Positions 22,857 through 30,198 of a stretch of DNA of 31,275 bases are shown here, in pieces. Under the pieces are notes generated by a model. That model was not told the origin of the DNA. It saw nothing but the letters and a program-made list of their open reading frames with translations, and ran no database searches. The first letter of the stretch is position 1. Each line of letters begins with the position of its first letter. This stretch comes from Bacillota bacterium (GTDB lineage Bacteria; Bacillota; Clostridia; Peptostreptococcales; Anaerovoracaceae), in contig JAEDDI010000023.1 of NCBI GenBank assembly GCA_016293805.1, positions 1-31,275 on the forward strand. The letters are read 5' to 3'. Both the position numbers and the translations under genes were made by a program.

Positions 22857-22883
22857 AAAAAAAGCCCCGATCCGGGGCTTTGA
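22857..22883 (-). terminator. Terminator of the CoA-transferase gene
   Basis: Minus-strand AAGCCCCG-GAT-CGGGGCTT with a T run (22857-22863 on the plus map). A strong GC-rich stem 12 bp after the stop. Confidence 0.93.
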
Positions 22884-22894
22884 TATTCATTGAA

Positions 22895-24097
22895 TCAGAT
22901 AATTCCCTTTTCTTCAAGTTCAGCAAGCTTAGCTTCATCATAGCCAAGAAGTGATTCGTAAACCTTCTTGTTGTCTTCACCAAGAGTCGGGGAAGCCTTT
23001 TCAGGGGCATCCTTAAGTCCGTGAATCTTGATTGGGCATCCAGGGAACTTGATTGTAGCATCCATACCAGGCTGGTATGCTTCCCAAAGCATGTTTCTGC
23101 TTGCGATAAGTTCTGAATCAGCAATTGTAGGGATGTCATTGATAGGTCCGAACGGAATTCCTTCATCAGCGATCATCTCTTCTAATTCCTTAACAGTCTT
23201 AGTAGTAGTGAACTTTTCGATTTCTGCCTTAAGGTCCGGAAGATAGTTGATGCATCTTAAATCGTTAGTTGCGAATCTAGGGTCTTCCTTAAGGTCAGGT
23301 CTTTCCATAATGTCGCAAAGTTTGTGGAACATCTTGTCTGTTCCGCATCCCATACAGAATTCAGCATCCTTAGCGTGGAATGAGTCAAATGGAGCGATAC
23401 CAGGGTCGATGTTGCCGGCTCTCATAGGATGTTCGCCTGCTACTGTATACTTAACTACGAAGTTTTCCATTACTGAGAATAATGTATCTACCATTGATAC
23501 GTCAATTCTTGCACCTTCGCCTGTCTGCTGCTTTCTGTAAAGTGCAGCAAGGATACCTATGCAAAGGTAAGCTCCTGAGTAGTTGTCACCGATTGACGGT
23601 CCAATCTTAGTTGGAGGTGCATCAGGATAACCAGTTACACTCATCATACCTGACATACCCTGAGCAACGATGTCATATGCAGGTCTTGATGCAAGAGGGC
23701 CCTCAAGACCGTAACCTGAAATATTAGCGTAGATGATTCCAGGGTTGATCTCCTTCATTGTTTCATAGTCAAAACCAAGCTTGGCAAGAGTTCCAACCTT
23801 GTAGTTTTCAACTACTACGTCTGCGTGCTTAATCATGTCAGCGAAGATTTCCTTACCTTCGTCATCCTTCATGTTAAGAGTAACGCCTTCCTTGTTTCTG
23901 TTTACATATGCAAAGTATGCACTGTAGTCATTCTTGAAAGGTCCCCATGTACGAGTCTGGTCTCCTACTCCGGGTCTTTCGATTTTGATTACTTCTGCTC
24001 CAAGGTCAGCAAGGTTCATTGTACAGAACGGTCCGCTGTAAGCCTGTGTTAAGTCAAGAACACGAACGCCTTCTAATGGTTTTCTCATATCAGCCAC
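22895..24097 (-). CDS. CaiB/BaiF family (family III) CoA-transferase
   Basis: About 400 residues. The N-terminal Rossmann part has LEGVRVLDLTQAYSGPF and NLADLGAEVIKIERPGVGDQ; the catalytic aspartate is D142 in RPAYDIVAQGMSG; GIPFGPINDI lies in the C-terminal part. These enzymes move CoA between acids (formyl/oxalate, carnitine, phenyllactate, bile acids); the substrate here is unknown. A GTG start at 24097 is preferred because AGGAG (24103-24107) is 5 nt away; ATG 24088 is the alternative. Codon use differs from neighbours (CGT, ACT and AAG are frequent), as in highly expressed genes. A Rex-like operator lies upstream, suggesting a fermentative role. Confidence 0.9.
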   Translation of the reverse strand: MADMRKPLEGVRVLDLTQAYSGPFCTMNLADLGAEVIKIERPGVGDQTRTWGPFKNDYSAYFAYVNRNKEGVTLNMKDDEGKEIFADMIKHADVVVENYKVGTLAKLGFDYETMKEINPGIIYANISGYGLEGPLASRPAYDIVAQGMSGMMSVTGYPDAPPTKIGPSIGDNYSGAYLCIGILAALYRKQQTGEGARIDVSMVDTLFSVMENFVVKYTVAGEHPMRAGNIDPGIAPFDSFHAKDAEFCMGCGTDKMFHKLCDIMERPDLKEDPRFATNDLRCINYLPDLKAEIEKFTTTKTVKELEEMIADEGIPFGPINDIPTIADSELIASRNMLWEAYQPGMDATIKFPGCPIKIHGLKDAPEKASPTLGEDNKKVYESLLGYDEAKLAELEEKGII

Positions 24098-24137
24098 TTT
24101 ATCTCCTTTAAATATTATGATATTTATCCGGATTAGT

Positions 24138-24205
24138 GCAGGTCCGGACGGATTATTTGCTGCCTGCACAGCATCAGAGTTTGAGTAAAATACAACTCAA
24201 AACTC
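24138..24205 (-). other. Structured 5' leader of the CoA-transferase mRNA
   Basis: Two hairpins are visible on the minus strand. GAGTTTTGAGT pairs with ACTCAAACTC (24177-24205, one bulge), and TGCAGG pairs with CCTGCA (24138-24168). They fill most of the roughly 115-nt untranslated leader. They may stabilise the mRNA; no U tract follows either one. Confidence 0.45.
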
Positions 24206-24221
24206 GCACTCACGTAACCCT

Positions 24222-24250
24222 ATACTATCATAAAAGATTTTCAAAGTCTA
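24222..24250 (-). promoter_or_regulatory. Promoter of the CoA-transferase gene
   Basis: Minus-strand TAGACT (24245-24250), 17-bp spacer, TAGTAT (24222-24227). The -35 is a fair match only. Confidence 0.55.
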
Positions 24251-24257
24251 CCGATTT

Positions 24258-24275
24258 AAGTTAAAAGTTTAACAA
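24258..24275 (-). promoter_or_regulatory. Rex-like operator upstream of the CoA-transferase promoter
   Basis: The 18-bp AAGTTAAAAGTTTAACAA matches TTGTTAAnnnnTTAACAA at 12 of 14 defined positions and lies 8 bp upstream of the -35. It is the same pattern as the two sites before dapL. Redox control by Rex is inferred. Confidence 0.5.
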
Positions 24276-24289
24276 ATTTAACCTATACT

Positions 24290-25021
24290 TTATATTACTT
24301 TGTTTTTTATAATTTCAGCTGTCTGTTTTATCTGACTATTCAGAGAAATCAAGGGTTTTCCATCACCTTTCTGAAGGCCGTAATCACCGAAATACGAGTG
24401 ACATCCTCCCTCTATAACAGCCTCTGTAAAATCATCCGGAAGGTTTGCTGAATATTCTCTGTATTTATCCATATTGAGGATTTTATCCTCACTTCCGTAT
24501 ATGGAAATAACCTTAAGATTAGCATCCGATATATCATCGGCACTGTATGCACCAAGAAGAATCACACCTTCAAAAAGCTCCGGATTCTCTCCTGCAAATG
24601 ATGCAGCCATCGCTCCTCCAAGACTGTGCCCTGCAATATACCACCTTCCTATATCAGGATTGTACCTTATTATCTCCTCTGCAGCGTCCTTGTCAAGAAT
24701 TGCCAGATCATACGGCATATAGCTTGTAAAGCATGCGATACCGCTGTCTGCAAGTTCCCTCATAAGCGGTGCATATGACACAGCGTCAACCCTGGCGCCC
24801 TGATAGAATATGATTCCTGCATCCGCATCCTCAGGTCCCATGGCAAAACCGGCGCGGTCAGAATACATCATCGTTTCGTCTTCTGATGCCTGTTTCATGC
24901 ATTCTTCCGCAGCGTCACCGTGTTCATAACCTGTCTGGTGCAGATAAAAAGACGTTCCCATAAACAGCACCAGTATCAGCGCAAGTACCCTGACAGCATA
25001 TTTTTTTAATTTCACCTTCAT
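24290..25021 (-). CDS. Membrane-anchored or secreted alpha/beta hydrolase
   Basis: 243 residues. An N-terminal hydrophobic segment (VRVLALILVLFMGTSFYL, about 11-28) acts as signal anchor. The hydrolase domain has the oxyanion region IIFYQGARVDAVSY, the nucleophile S133 in IAGHSLGG, the acid D179 in YGSEDKI and the histidine H208 in GGCHSYFGDYG, in correct order for a complete triad. It fits the alpha/beta hydrolase_5 group (esterase/lipase-like). It overlaps the thioesterase gene by 1 bp (TAATG), so translation is coupled. Substrate unknown. Confidence 0.88.
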   Translation of the reverse strand: MKVKLKKYAVRVLALILVLFMGTSFYLHQTGYEHGDAAEECMKQASEDETMMYSDRAGFAMGPEDADAGIIFYQGARVDAVSYAPLMRELADSGIACFTSYMPYDLAILDKDAAEEIIRYNPDIGRWYIAGHSLGGAMAASFAGENPELFEGVILLGAYSADDISDANLKVISIYGSEDKILNMDKYREYSANLPDDFTEAVIEGGCHSYFGDYGLQKGDGKPLISLNSQIKQTAEIIKNKVI

Positions 25022-25416
25022 TATATTTCCTTTTCCAGTTTTTCCTGTGTGCGTCTTAAGAATTTATCGTTGTCAATTATAAATCTTTCGTGAACACCTT
25101 CCCCTATCAGGCCTCTTTCGTCAAATGCCTTAACGTTGAAAACAAGGCGCTTTCTGTCTATCTCAACAAGCTCACTCTCGCACGTAACCTTCATCCCTGT
25201 CGGTGTTGCAGACACGTGGCTTATAGAAACTTTAGTTCCCACTGTCCCCTGCCCCTCTTCAAGGTAATCCTCAACACTCCTGTATGCAGTCTCCTCCATA
25301 AGCGCCAGCATGGCAGGGGTTGCATACACCATCAGTCTTCCGCTCCCCTGTGCCTTGGCGGTCATGCCCTCATCTACTGTAATCACCATTTTACCCTTGA
25401 TTCCTGTCTCCAGCAT
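25021..25416 (-). CDS. Hot-dog thioesterase (fluoroacetyl-CoA thioesterase-like)
   Basis: 131 residues of the hot-dog fold. It has VYATPAMLALMEETAYRSVEDYLEEGQGTVG split across helix and strand, with the catalytic-type threonine/glutamate region ATPAMLALMEE and GTKVSISHVSATP, a pattern typical of the FlK-like thioesterases. It would hydrolyse a short acyl-CoA, perhaps as a salvage or detoxifying step. The start at 25416 has GGGAGG at 6 nt spacing, but the site lies immediately after the terminator at 25430-25456. Coupled to the downstream hydrolase. Confidence 0.85.
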   Translation of the reverse strand: MLETGIKGKMVITVDEGMTAKAQGSGRLMVYATPAMLALMEETAYRSVEDYLEEGQGTVGTKVSISHVSATPTGMKVTCESELVEIDRKRLVFNVKAFDERGLIGEGVHERFIIDNDKFLRRTQEKLEKEI

Positions 25417-25429
25417 CTTGTCCTCCCTT

Positions 25430-25456
25430 AAAAAAAGCAGTACCCCTCGGTACTGC
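25430..25456 (-). terminator. Terminator of the 25465-25770 gene
   Basis: Minus-strand GCAGTACC-GAGG-GGTACTGC followed by TTTTTTT, 8 bp after the stop. The next gene's ribosome site begins within 2 bp of the U tract. Confidence 0.95.
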
Positions 25457-25464
25457 ATATAACT

Positions 25465-25770
25465 CTATAATAATTCCTTGTTTTCAAGGATCTTCCTTAT
25501 TTCCGCCTCGTTGCTGAGGATGTTCTTGGCTCCTTTGACCTCAGGCACCGAATCAAGCACCGCCTGCAGCTCCTTAACAAGATTATCTCTGATTTCTTCA
25601 CTCTCAGTATCGTTATTAATTGAATCGATATATGCTGTACATGCTCTCATCAGATTATCATTCGGTTTCTCTGTAGGAAATCCGCAGAAGAAGAATGCGT
25701 CAAGCTTGAATTTCTCGTTTGTTGCAATACCATCTATAAGTGAGATAAGCTGTTCTTTAGTCATACTCAT
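25465..25770 (-). CDS. Small protein of unknown function
   Basis: 101 residues, acidic and helical, no membrane segment. It begins MSMTKEQLISLIDGIATNEK; FKLDAFFFCGFPTEKPNDNL is a distinctive block, and the C-terminus is a charged helix (NEAEIRKILENKELL). No known family recognised. It has GGAGG (25777-25781) at 6 nt spacing and a strong promoter at 25809-25837, so it is a genuine, independently transcribed gene with its own terminator. Confidence 0.75.
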   Translation of the reverse strand: MSMTKEQLISLIDGIATNEKFKLDAFFFCGFPTEKPNDNLMRACTAYIDSINNDTESEEIRDNLVKELQAVLDSVPEVKGAKNILSNEAEIRKILENKELL

Positions 25771-25808
25771 AATAAACCTCCATGATATATGTTCATTTAT
25801 ACCAGTTA

Positions 25809-25837
25809 ATCATACACCCACAAAAAAACAGTGTCAA
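25809..25837 (-). promoter_or_regulatory. Promoter of the 25465-25770 gene
   Basis: Minus-strand TTGACA (25832-25837), 17-bp spacer, TATGAT (25809-25814). The -35 lies inside a weak AT-rich hairpin (AAACAG/CTGTTT plus T run) that may end the upstream thrH-GNAT transcript. Confidence 0.85.
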
Positions 25838-25863
25838 GGTTTCTGTTTGCTGTGTTTTTTTAA

Positions 25864-26352
25864 CTATTCGGAGGTTCTGTCGTATGCAATTCTCGGGCTC
25901 CCGTCGGCAACATATATCCTGCCGCATTTTTTAAACCCGCACCTTGCAATCGCCTTCTGCATGGGAATATTATTCTCATGAGTATCTATCCTCACATATG
26001 GCAGCTGCCCGGCGGCAAACTCCGCTGCAGCCTCAAGAATGCCGGATGCAGCAGGCGCCTTTGCAACTCTGTGAAGAGTTCCGTACGGCTCATCACTGTG
26101 CCAACTTCCTTCCTCAATCACGCTGTAGGTCGGGTCATCTCCACGGATATATGCAAACACGCCCAGAATATCCCGTCCTTCCTCGCAGACAAAAAGCCTA
26201 TCTTCAGCTATATCTTCATTGAGAAGTTCAATCGGCGGATGTGAATCACCCCACTGTCCCGGATTTCCGGATGCAGCCATGAAACGTCTTGCCTGTTCAT
26301 AGATGGCCGAAACAGCCGGAAGATCCGATACAACAGCCTTCCTTATCTTCAT
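25864..26352 (-). CDS. GNAT-family N-acetyltransferase
   Basis: 162 residues. The GNAT fold is suggested by the start MKIRKAVVSDLPAVSAIYEQAR, the strand FVCEEGRDILGVFAYI and the C-terminal IDTHENNIPMQKAIARCGFKKCG, the acetyl-CoA-side helix and strand. Substrate unknown. Its ATG overlaps the thrH stop (ATGA), so it is translated with thrH. An AT-rich hairpin follows the stop and may act as terminator. Confidence 0.87.
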   Translation of the reverse strand: MKIRKAVVSDLPAVSAIYEQARRFMAASGNPGQWGDSHPPIELLNEDIAEDRLFVCEEGRDILGVFAYIRGDDPTYSVIEEGSWHSDEPYGTLHRVAKAPAASGILEAAAEFAAGQLPYVRIDTHENNIPMQKAIARCGFKKCGRIYVADGSPRIAYDRTSE

Positions 26353-26954
26353 AATGCCGCCTTAATTGCAGCCAGAAGATCATCAAATTCCTCGAAAGCC
26401 TGATACTGTGGATATTCAGCTTTAATCTTGTCAGTGCTCCTGAAAAGAAATCCCGCCTTGCTTGCCTCTATCATCCCAAGATCGTTATGACTGTCTCCGC
26501 ATGCAATTGTATCAAAACCGCACGACTGAAGAGCCCTGACTGTTGTATACTTGGACTTATCGCATCTCATGCGAAAATCTTCAATAGTCCCATCCTCCCC
26601 GATAACAAGGGAATTGCAGAAAATTGAAGGTCTGCCAAGCTTGTCTATAAGAGGCTTTGCAAACTGCTCAAATGTGTCGCTGAGAATCACAACCTGAGTA
26701 ATATCTCTTAACTCGTCCAGAAATTCTTTTGCTCCTTCAAGCGGGTCAATCTTTGATATTACATCCTGAACATCTGAAAGCCTGTATCCTTTCTCCTTGA
26801 GAATACCGAGTCTGAAGTTCATCAGTTTATCGTAATCAGGTTCATCCCGTGTAGTCCTCCTGAGTTCGGGAATTCCGCTCTCTTCTGCAAATGCGATCCA
26901 TATTTCAGGAACAAGCACGCCTTCCATGTCTAAACAAACTATATTCATCGTCAT
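26349..26954 (-). CDS. thrH: ThrH-type phosphoserine phosphatase / homoserine phosphotransferase
   Basis: 201 residues, HAD superfamily. CLDMEGVLVPEIWIAFAE carries the nucleophile (D9), ILSDTFEQFAKP is motif II, CDKSKY is the motif III lysine region, and ACGDSHNDLGMI is motif IV. The MEGVLVPEIWIA wording is specific for ThrH, which dephosphorylates phosphoserine and can pass phosphate to homoserine. It thus touches serine, and so cysteine, supply. The initiator could be either of two ATGs 6 nt apart after AAAGGA. It is the first gene of a pair with the GNAT protein. Confidence 0.92.
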   Translation of the reverse strand: MTMNIVCLDMEGVLVPEIWIAFAEESGIPELRRTTRDEPDYDKLMNFRLGILKEKGYRLSDVQDVISKIDPLEGAKEFLDELRDITQVVILSDTFEQFAKPLIDKLGRPSIFCNSLVIGEDGTIEDFRMRCDKSKYTTVRALQSCGFDTIACGDSHNDLGMIEASKAGFLFRSTDKIKAEYPQYQAFEEFDDLLAAIKAAL

Positions 26955-27001
26955 TACTTCCTTTCAGTTAATACTATACCAATATATCATATTTTAAGCT
27001 G

Positions 27002-27643
27002 TCATACCACCATTAATATATCTTCCGGCCTGTCCAGAATATATCTTGCACCCGCAGCCTCAAGCTCTTCTCTGTCTCCGTATCCGTAAAGAACCCCTGC
27101 GCAGTCTATTCCATTGTCACACGCACCTGTCACATCATGGCTCCTGTCACCTATCATAAGTATTTCAGAAGGGTCTGCCGCACCTGAAATCTTCATGGCG
27201 TGTGCAATCACATCGCTTTTGTTCACTCTGGACGAATCAAGCGTGGCTCCTGCGACAAAATCAAAATACTGCGAAAGGCCGAATCTTTCAAGAATCCTCT
27301 CAGTATATACCTCAGGCTTGCTTGTTGCTATTACCATGGTCCTGCCTGATTCTCTTATCCTGCCGAGGACATCATATATACCTTCGTAAGGTCTGTTCTC
27401 GAACAGTCCCGTCTCTGCGAAATACTCCCTGTAATATGAAACAGCCTCAAAAGCCTTCTCCTTTGAAAACCCGTAATACTTCATAAAAGATTCAAAAAGA
27501 GGAGGCCCGATAAAACTGTAAAGGCTGCTTCTGTCATCTACAGTTATCCCGTATTTGCCCAGTGCATACTCAACTGATTTAGTAATACCCTCGCCCGGAT
27601 CTGTCAAAGTTCCGTCCAGATCAAAAAAAATGTATTTGTACAA
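27002..27643 (-). CDS. HAD-family phosphatase (phosphoglycolate phosphatase-like)
   Basis: About 213 residues. FFDLDGTLTDPGEGI carries the two aspartates of motif I; a helical cap with YYREYFAETGLFEN follows; motif II is VIATSKPE, with a lysine and then IGDRSHDV as motif IV. It matches Gph-like HAD hydrolases. A TTG start at 27643 is proposed because GGGGAG (27653-27658) lies 9 nt away and the catalytic motif begins right after; no ATG fits. The site is formed by the last codons of the acetyltransferase gene, whose stop is 4 bp upstream. Substrate unknown. Confidence 0.88.
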   Translation of the reverse strand: MYKYIFFDLDGTLTDPGEGITKSVEYALGKYGITVDDRSSLYSFIGPPLFESFMKYYGFSKEKAFEAVSYYREYFAETGLFENRPYEGIYDVLGRIRESGRTMVIATSKPEVYTERILERFGLSQYFDFVAGATLDSSRVNKSDVIAHAMKISGAADPSEILMIGDRSHDVTGACDNGIDCAGVLYGYGDREELEAAGARYILDRPEDILMVV

Positions 27644-27647
27644 ATTA

Positions 27648-28316
27648 TCACTCTCCCCGGTATTTATCGAAAATTCTGCGCACACTGTCAATATCGCTCT
27701 GAAGACCGTTTATGAGTTTTGACACATGATATCCGTCTGCTGCGGCATGATTTATATACACTGCAAACGGCATCATCAGTCTTCCGTCTTTCTCTTCGTA
27801 TCTTCCGAAATTGATTATCGGAAGAAAAAAAGGTCCGGGACCCGGTGTGTCAAAACAAATTGCATCAAATGAAAGCCACGGCACACATGATATGCACGCT
27901 GCCATCTCAGGTCTTCCCGGTTTTACCTTGATGCCCCTGGCATCTTTGTACTCCTCCACATCTTTCATGTAAGATCTGCAGAATATATACGGGTTCTCAT
28001 CGTAGTATGTCCAAAGATCGGAGAAAGTCTCATCATCCTCGTGGAAAACCGTGTACTGCGCATGAGCCACGTCATAGTATCCCGGTCTTCCTTCCCTGTC
28101 CAGTGCCATGCGAAACTCAGGCATACTGTTTATCCCCTTCATAATAAGATAGATCATTGCAGGCTGAAACCTGATGCCGCTTTCTCTGCAGAAGGATACA
28201 AGTTCGCTCACATCCAGAAACTTCGTTACCTGAAAACTTGTTCTGACCTGATTCATATAGTACTCATAATGCGATCTTCTCGGCCAGGTTTCCATATCTA
28301 TAATATTGAATCCCAT
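27648..28316 (-). CDS. Chloramphenicol acetyltransferase-like protein (CAT family)
   Basis: About 222 residues, trimeric CAT fold. The catalytic motif HxxxDG is present as INHAAADGYH (counting from the first of two ATGs, H191 and D195), but the usual preceding histidine is asparagine. Other CAT features are FNIIDMETWPRRSHYEYY at the N-terminus and PFFLPIINFGRY. Chromosomal CAT-like xenobiotic acetyltransferases often do not confer resistance, so the substrate is open. The second ATG is better spaced to AAAGGA. The gene starts directly after the terminator at 28336-28360. Confidence 0.88.
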   Translation of the reverse strand: MGFNIIDMETWPRRSHYEYYMNQVRTSFQVTKFLDVSELVSFCRESGIRFQPAMIYLIMKGINSMPEFRMALDREGRPGYYDVAHAQYTVFHEDDETFSDLWTYYDENPYIFCRSYMKDVEEYKDARGIKVKPGRPEMAACISCVPWLSFDAICFDTPGPGPFFLPIINFGRYEEKDGRLMMPFAVYINHAAADGYHVSKLINGLQSDIDSVRRIFDKYRGE

Positions 28317-28335
28317 CATTTATCCTTTCAGTTAC

Positions 28336-28360
28336 AAAAAGGTCCCCACGCCCGGGGACC
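28336..28360 (-). terminator. Terminator of the 28368-28859 gene
   Basis: Minus-strand GGTCCCC-GGGCGT-GGGGACC followed by TTTTT, 8 bp after the stop; about 6 bp further on is the ribosome site of the next gene. Confidence 0.92.
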
Positions 28361-28367
28361 GGCTAAC

Positions 28368-28859
28368 CTATAGTATGTGAATACCGAAATTGTCCGATAT
28401 ATAACTGTCGTAATATTCTATCTCAGGCCATACGCTCTTTCCAAAGTTCATGCTCCTTACCTTAAACACCGCCTGATTCAGCTTCACCTGCCCGGATATT
28501 GCCTCTGCAACCGCTTCGCAGTCGATTGAAAAGCCTGCAGTTTTATCCTTCTCATTTGACAGCTGGGTTGTGAGGAATACAAGGCTGTGATAGATAACAA
28601 CATCCGATTTGCCCTTTTCTTCTATCATCCTCAGGACCGCTTTCTCGACATTTTTTCCGGTGTCTTCTCCTGCATGATCCCTGCTGTATTCATAAAGCGC
28701 TTCAAGATTCGGTGCAAGATCGGGCTGAACGAATCCGTCCGGTGTTGGTCTTCCTTCAGAATACGGTGAAAGACCTATAGCAAAATCAGCCAGCTTGTCC
28801 TTGCCTATAGCGAGACCAAGCCACATCTTAGCCATTGATAAACTCTGTAATGTACTCAT
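28368..28859 (-). CDS. Protein of unknown function
   Basis: 163 residues, soluble. It begins MSTLQSLSMAKMWLGLAIGK; further blocks are LSPYSEGRPTPDGFVQPDL, EALYEYSRDHAGEDTGKN and a C-terminal KSVWPEIEYYDSYISDN. No family recognised. It has its own strong promoter (28898-28925), a GGAGGG site at 8 nt spacing and a strong terminator, so it is clearly an expressed single-gene unit. No link to neighbours is evident. Confidence 0.75.
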   Translation of the reverse strand: MSTLQSLSMAKMWLGLAIGKDKLADFAIGLSPYSEGRPTPDGFVQPDLAPNLEALYEYSRDHAGEDTGKNVEKAVLRMIEEKGKSDVVIYHSLVFLTTQLSNEKDKTAGFSIDCEAVAEAISGQVKLNQAVFKVRSMNFGKSVWPEIEYYDSYISDNFGIHIL

Positions 28860-28897
28860 ATTAATATCCCTCCGGTCAGTATCGGTTAATACACATA

Positions 28898-28925
28898 ATT
28901 ATACCAGAAAACAGGGATATGTCAT
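28898..28925 (-). promoter_or_regulatory. Promoter of the 28368-28859 gene
   Basis: Minus-strand ATGACA (28920-28925), 16-bp spacer, TATAAT (28898-28903) with TGG extended -10. Confidence 0.8.
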
Positions 28926-28934
28926 ATACAAAAA

Positions 28935-29378
28935 TCACACGCTTCTCCAGTGCTTCAGTTTCGGAACGACCTCTTCCATATGGGCACGAACCTGTTCCTT
29001 CGGCCAGTTCTCACTGGACATATTCTCAACACAGAAATCTATCAGTTCCTCCATGCTGCTGTACCTGAACATGCCGTCACTGTAGCACCACATGCAGTAA
29101 TCCTCATTGAACTCACCTGTCGGTTCATGGCTTGTCACATTATCTTCAAGAGGCATTCCGCAGCACTGACAGATAAGTTTTCTCGACGAACCAAGCAGGG
29201 TGTTTACAGATACCTCAAAAAGGCCGGAAAGCAGTTTCAGAGTCTCAGTGCCCGGCACTGTGTCTCCTGTCTCCCACCTTGAAACCGCCTGTCTTGTAAC
29301 AGATACTCTTCCTGCGAGTTCCTCCTGAGACATTCCTCTTTCAGTTCTCAGTTTCCTTATTACATCCTTTGTTTCCAT
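28935..29378 (-). CDS. XRE helix-turn-helix regulator with C-terminal zinc ribbon
   Basis: 147 residues. An HTH_3 domain (about 4-60: VIRKLRTERGMSQEELAGRV, VTRQAVSRWETGDTVPG) is fused to a zinc-binding domain with CQCCGMPL and YCMWCYSDG, followed by IDFCVENM and a WPKEQVRAHMEE helix. This is the Zn_ribbon_2-type domain often found joined to XRE heads in Firmicutes. It may sense metal or redox state, but no target is evident. An AGGAGG site precedes the start; a promoter lies at 29399-29426. Confidence 0.9.
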   Translation of the reverse strand: METKDVIRKLRTERGMSQEELAGRVSVTRQAVSRWETGDTVPGTETLKLLSGLFEVSVNTLLGSSRKLICQCCGMPLEDNVTSHEPTGEFNEDYCMWCYSDGMFRYSSMEELIDFCVENMSSENWPKEQVRAHMEEVVPKLKHWRSV

Positions 29379-29398
29379 AGTATCATCCTCCTGAATTC

Positions 29399-29426
29399 AT
29401 TCTATCATTTTCAGGATTATATACAA
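29399..29426 (-). promoter_or_regulatory. Promoter of the XRE/zinc-ribbon gene
   Basis: Minus-strand TTGTAT (29421-29426), 16-bp spacer, TAGAAT (29399-29404) with TG before the -10. Confidence 0.65.
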
Positions 29427-29430
29427 GCAA

Positions 29431-30144
29431 CTATCTGTTGCCCTGCCCTGTGTACTGTCTCCTCACATCTTCCATAACCGCATCAGTATACTCAGATATA
29501 TCCCGCGCATTCACAATCTGAATCACTTCAAGCCTGTCACCATACCTGACATATGCCCACTGCGCGGACGGATCGTCAGAAGCTGTCACCAAAGTCACAC
29601 CTTCATCAGTATATTCAGCAGTATCACCATATTCTCTGTGTACATCCAGTCTTTCCTGAATATACCTTGAAATGGTCTCTTCATTTCGGGCATCATAGTA
29701 TTCCAGGTGATACCACCTGTCTGTTTCACAGTTTAACACCTCATACTCATGCACCTCATCAAAAAGAATGCACCTTCTGTTTGACGCTGTCATGCTCCAT
29801 TCATTGTCCCAGCAGTTTTCCTCCAGGCACGGTTTTATTTCCTCCCATGCATCAGAATCTACTGTTTCAAAAGCAGCAGGATGCCCTTTGACACGGTAGT
29901 CTTCGCCTCTGCTGTTTATATCCCTGTAACTGCAGAAAAAACCTGCAATGGCAATTATGACAGCTGCAAGAATCACAGCACCTTCTCTTCCTGTGAATCG
30001 TTTATCAGATGTATTTCCCGCGGTGATGATAACTGCTCTTGCAAAAACGATAATCACAAGAACAAGGGCGACAGCAAGTCCTGCGGTAAACCATATTCCG
30101 CTTTCCAGCATAAAGCTGACAAATCCTGCGTATATTTCTCCCAT
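29431..30144 (-). CDS. Membrane protein of unknown function
   Basis: About 237 residues. It has two N-terminal membrane helices (about 13-36, FTAGLAVALVLVIIVFARAV; and about 52-70, AVILAAVIIAIAGFF), then a hydrophilic domain of about 160 residues rich in acidic and aromatic residues (WYHLEYYDARNEETI, WAYVRYGDRLEVIQIVNARD). The start at 30144 has GGAG at 5 nt; the longer frame has no site. Topology suggests the C-terminal domain is outside. No family recognised. It follows the truncated membrane gene 30199-30645 by about 54 bp and may once have been its partner. Confidence 0.7.
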   Translation of the reverse strand: MGEIYAGFVSFMLESGIWFTAGLAVALVLVIIVFARAVIITAGNTSDKRFTGREGAVILAAVIIAIAGFFCSYRDINSRGEDYRVKGHPAAFETVDSDAWEEIKPCLEENCWDNEWSMTASNRRCILFDEVHEYEVLNCETDRWYHLEYYDARNEETISRYIQERLDVHREYGDTAEYTDEGVTLVTASDDPSAQWAYVRYGDRLEVIQIVNARDISEYTDAVMEDVRRQYTGQGNR

Positions 30145-30198
30145 AACCGCTCCTTTCATACTGTCACAATATGTGGCCGGGAAAGCCGGCTGTCTCAT

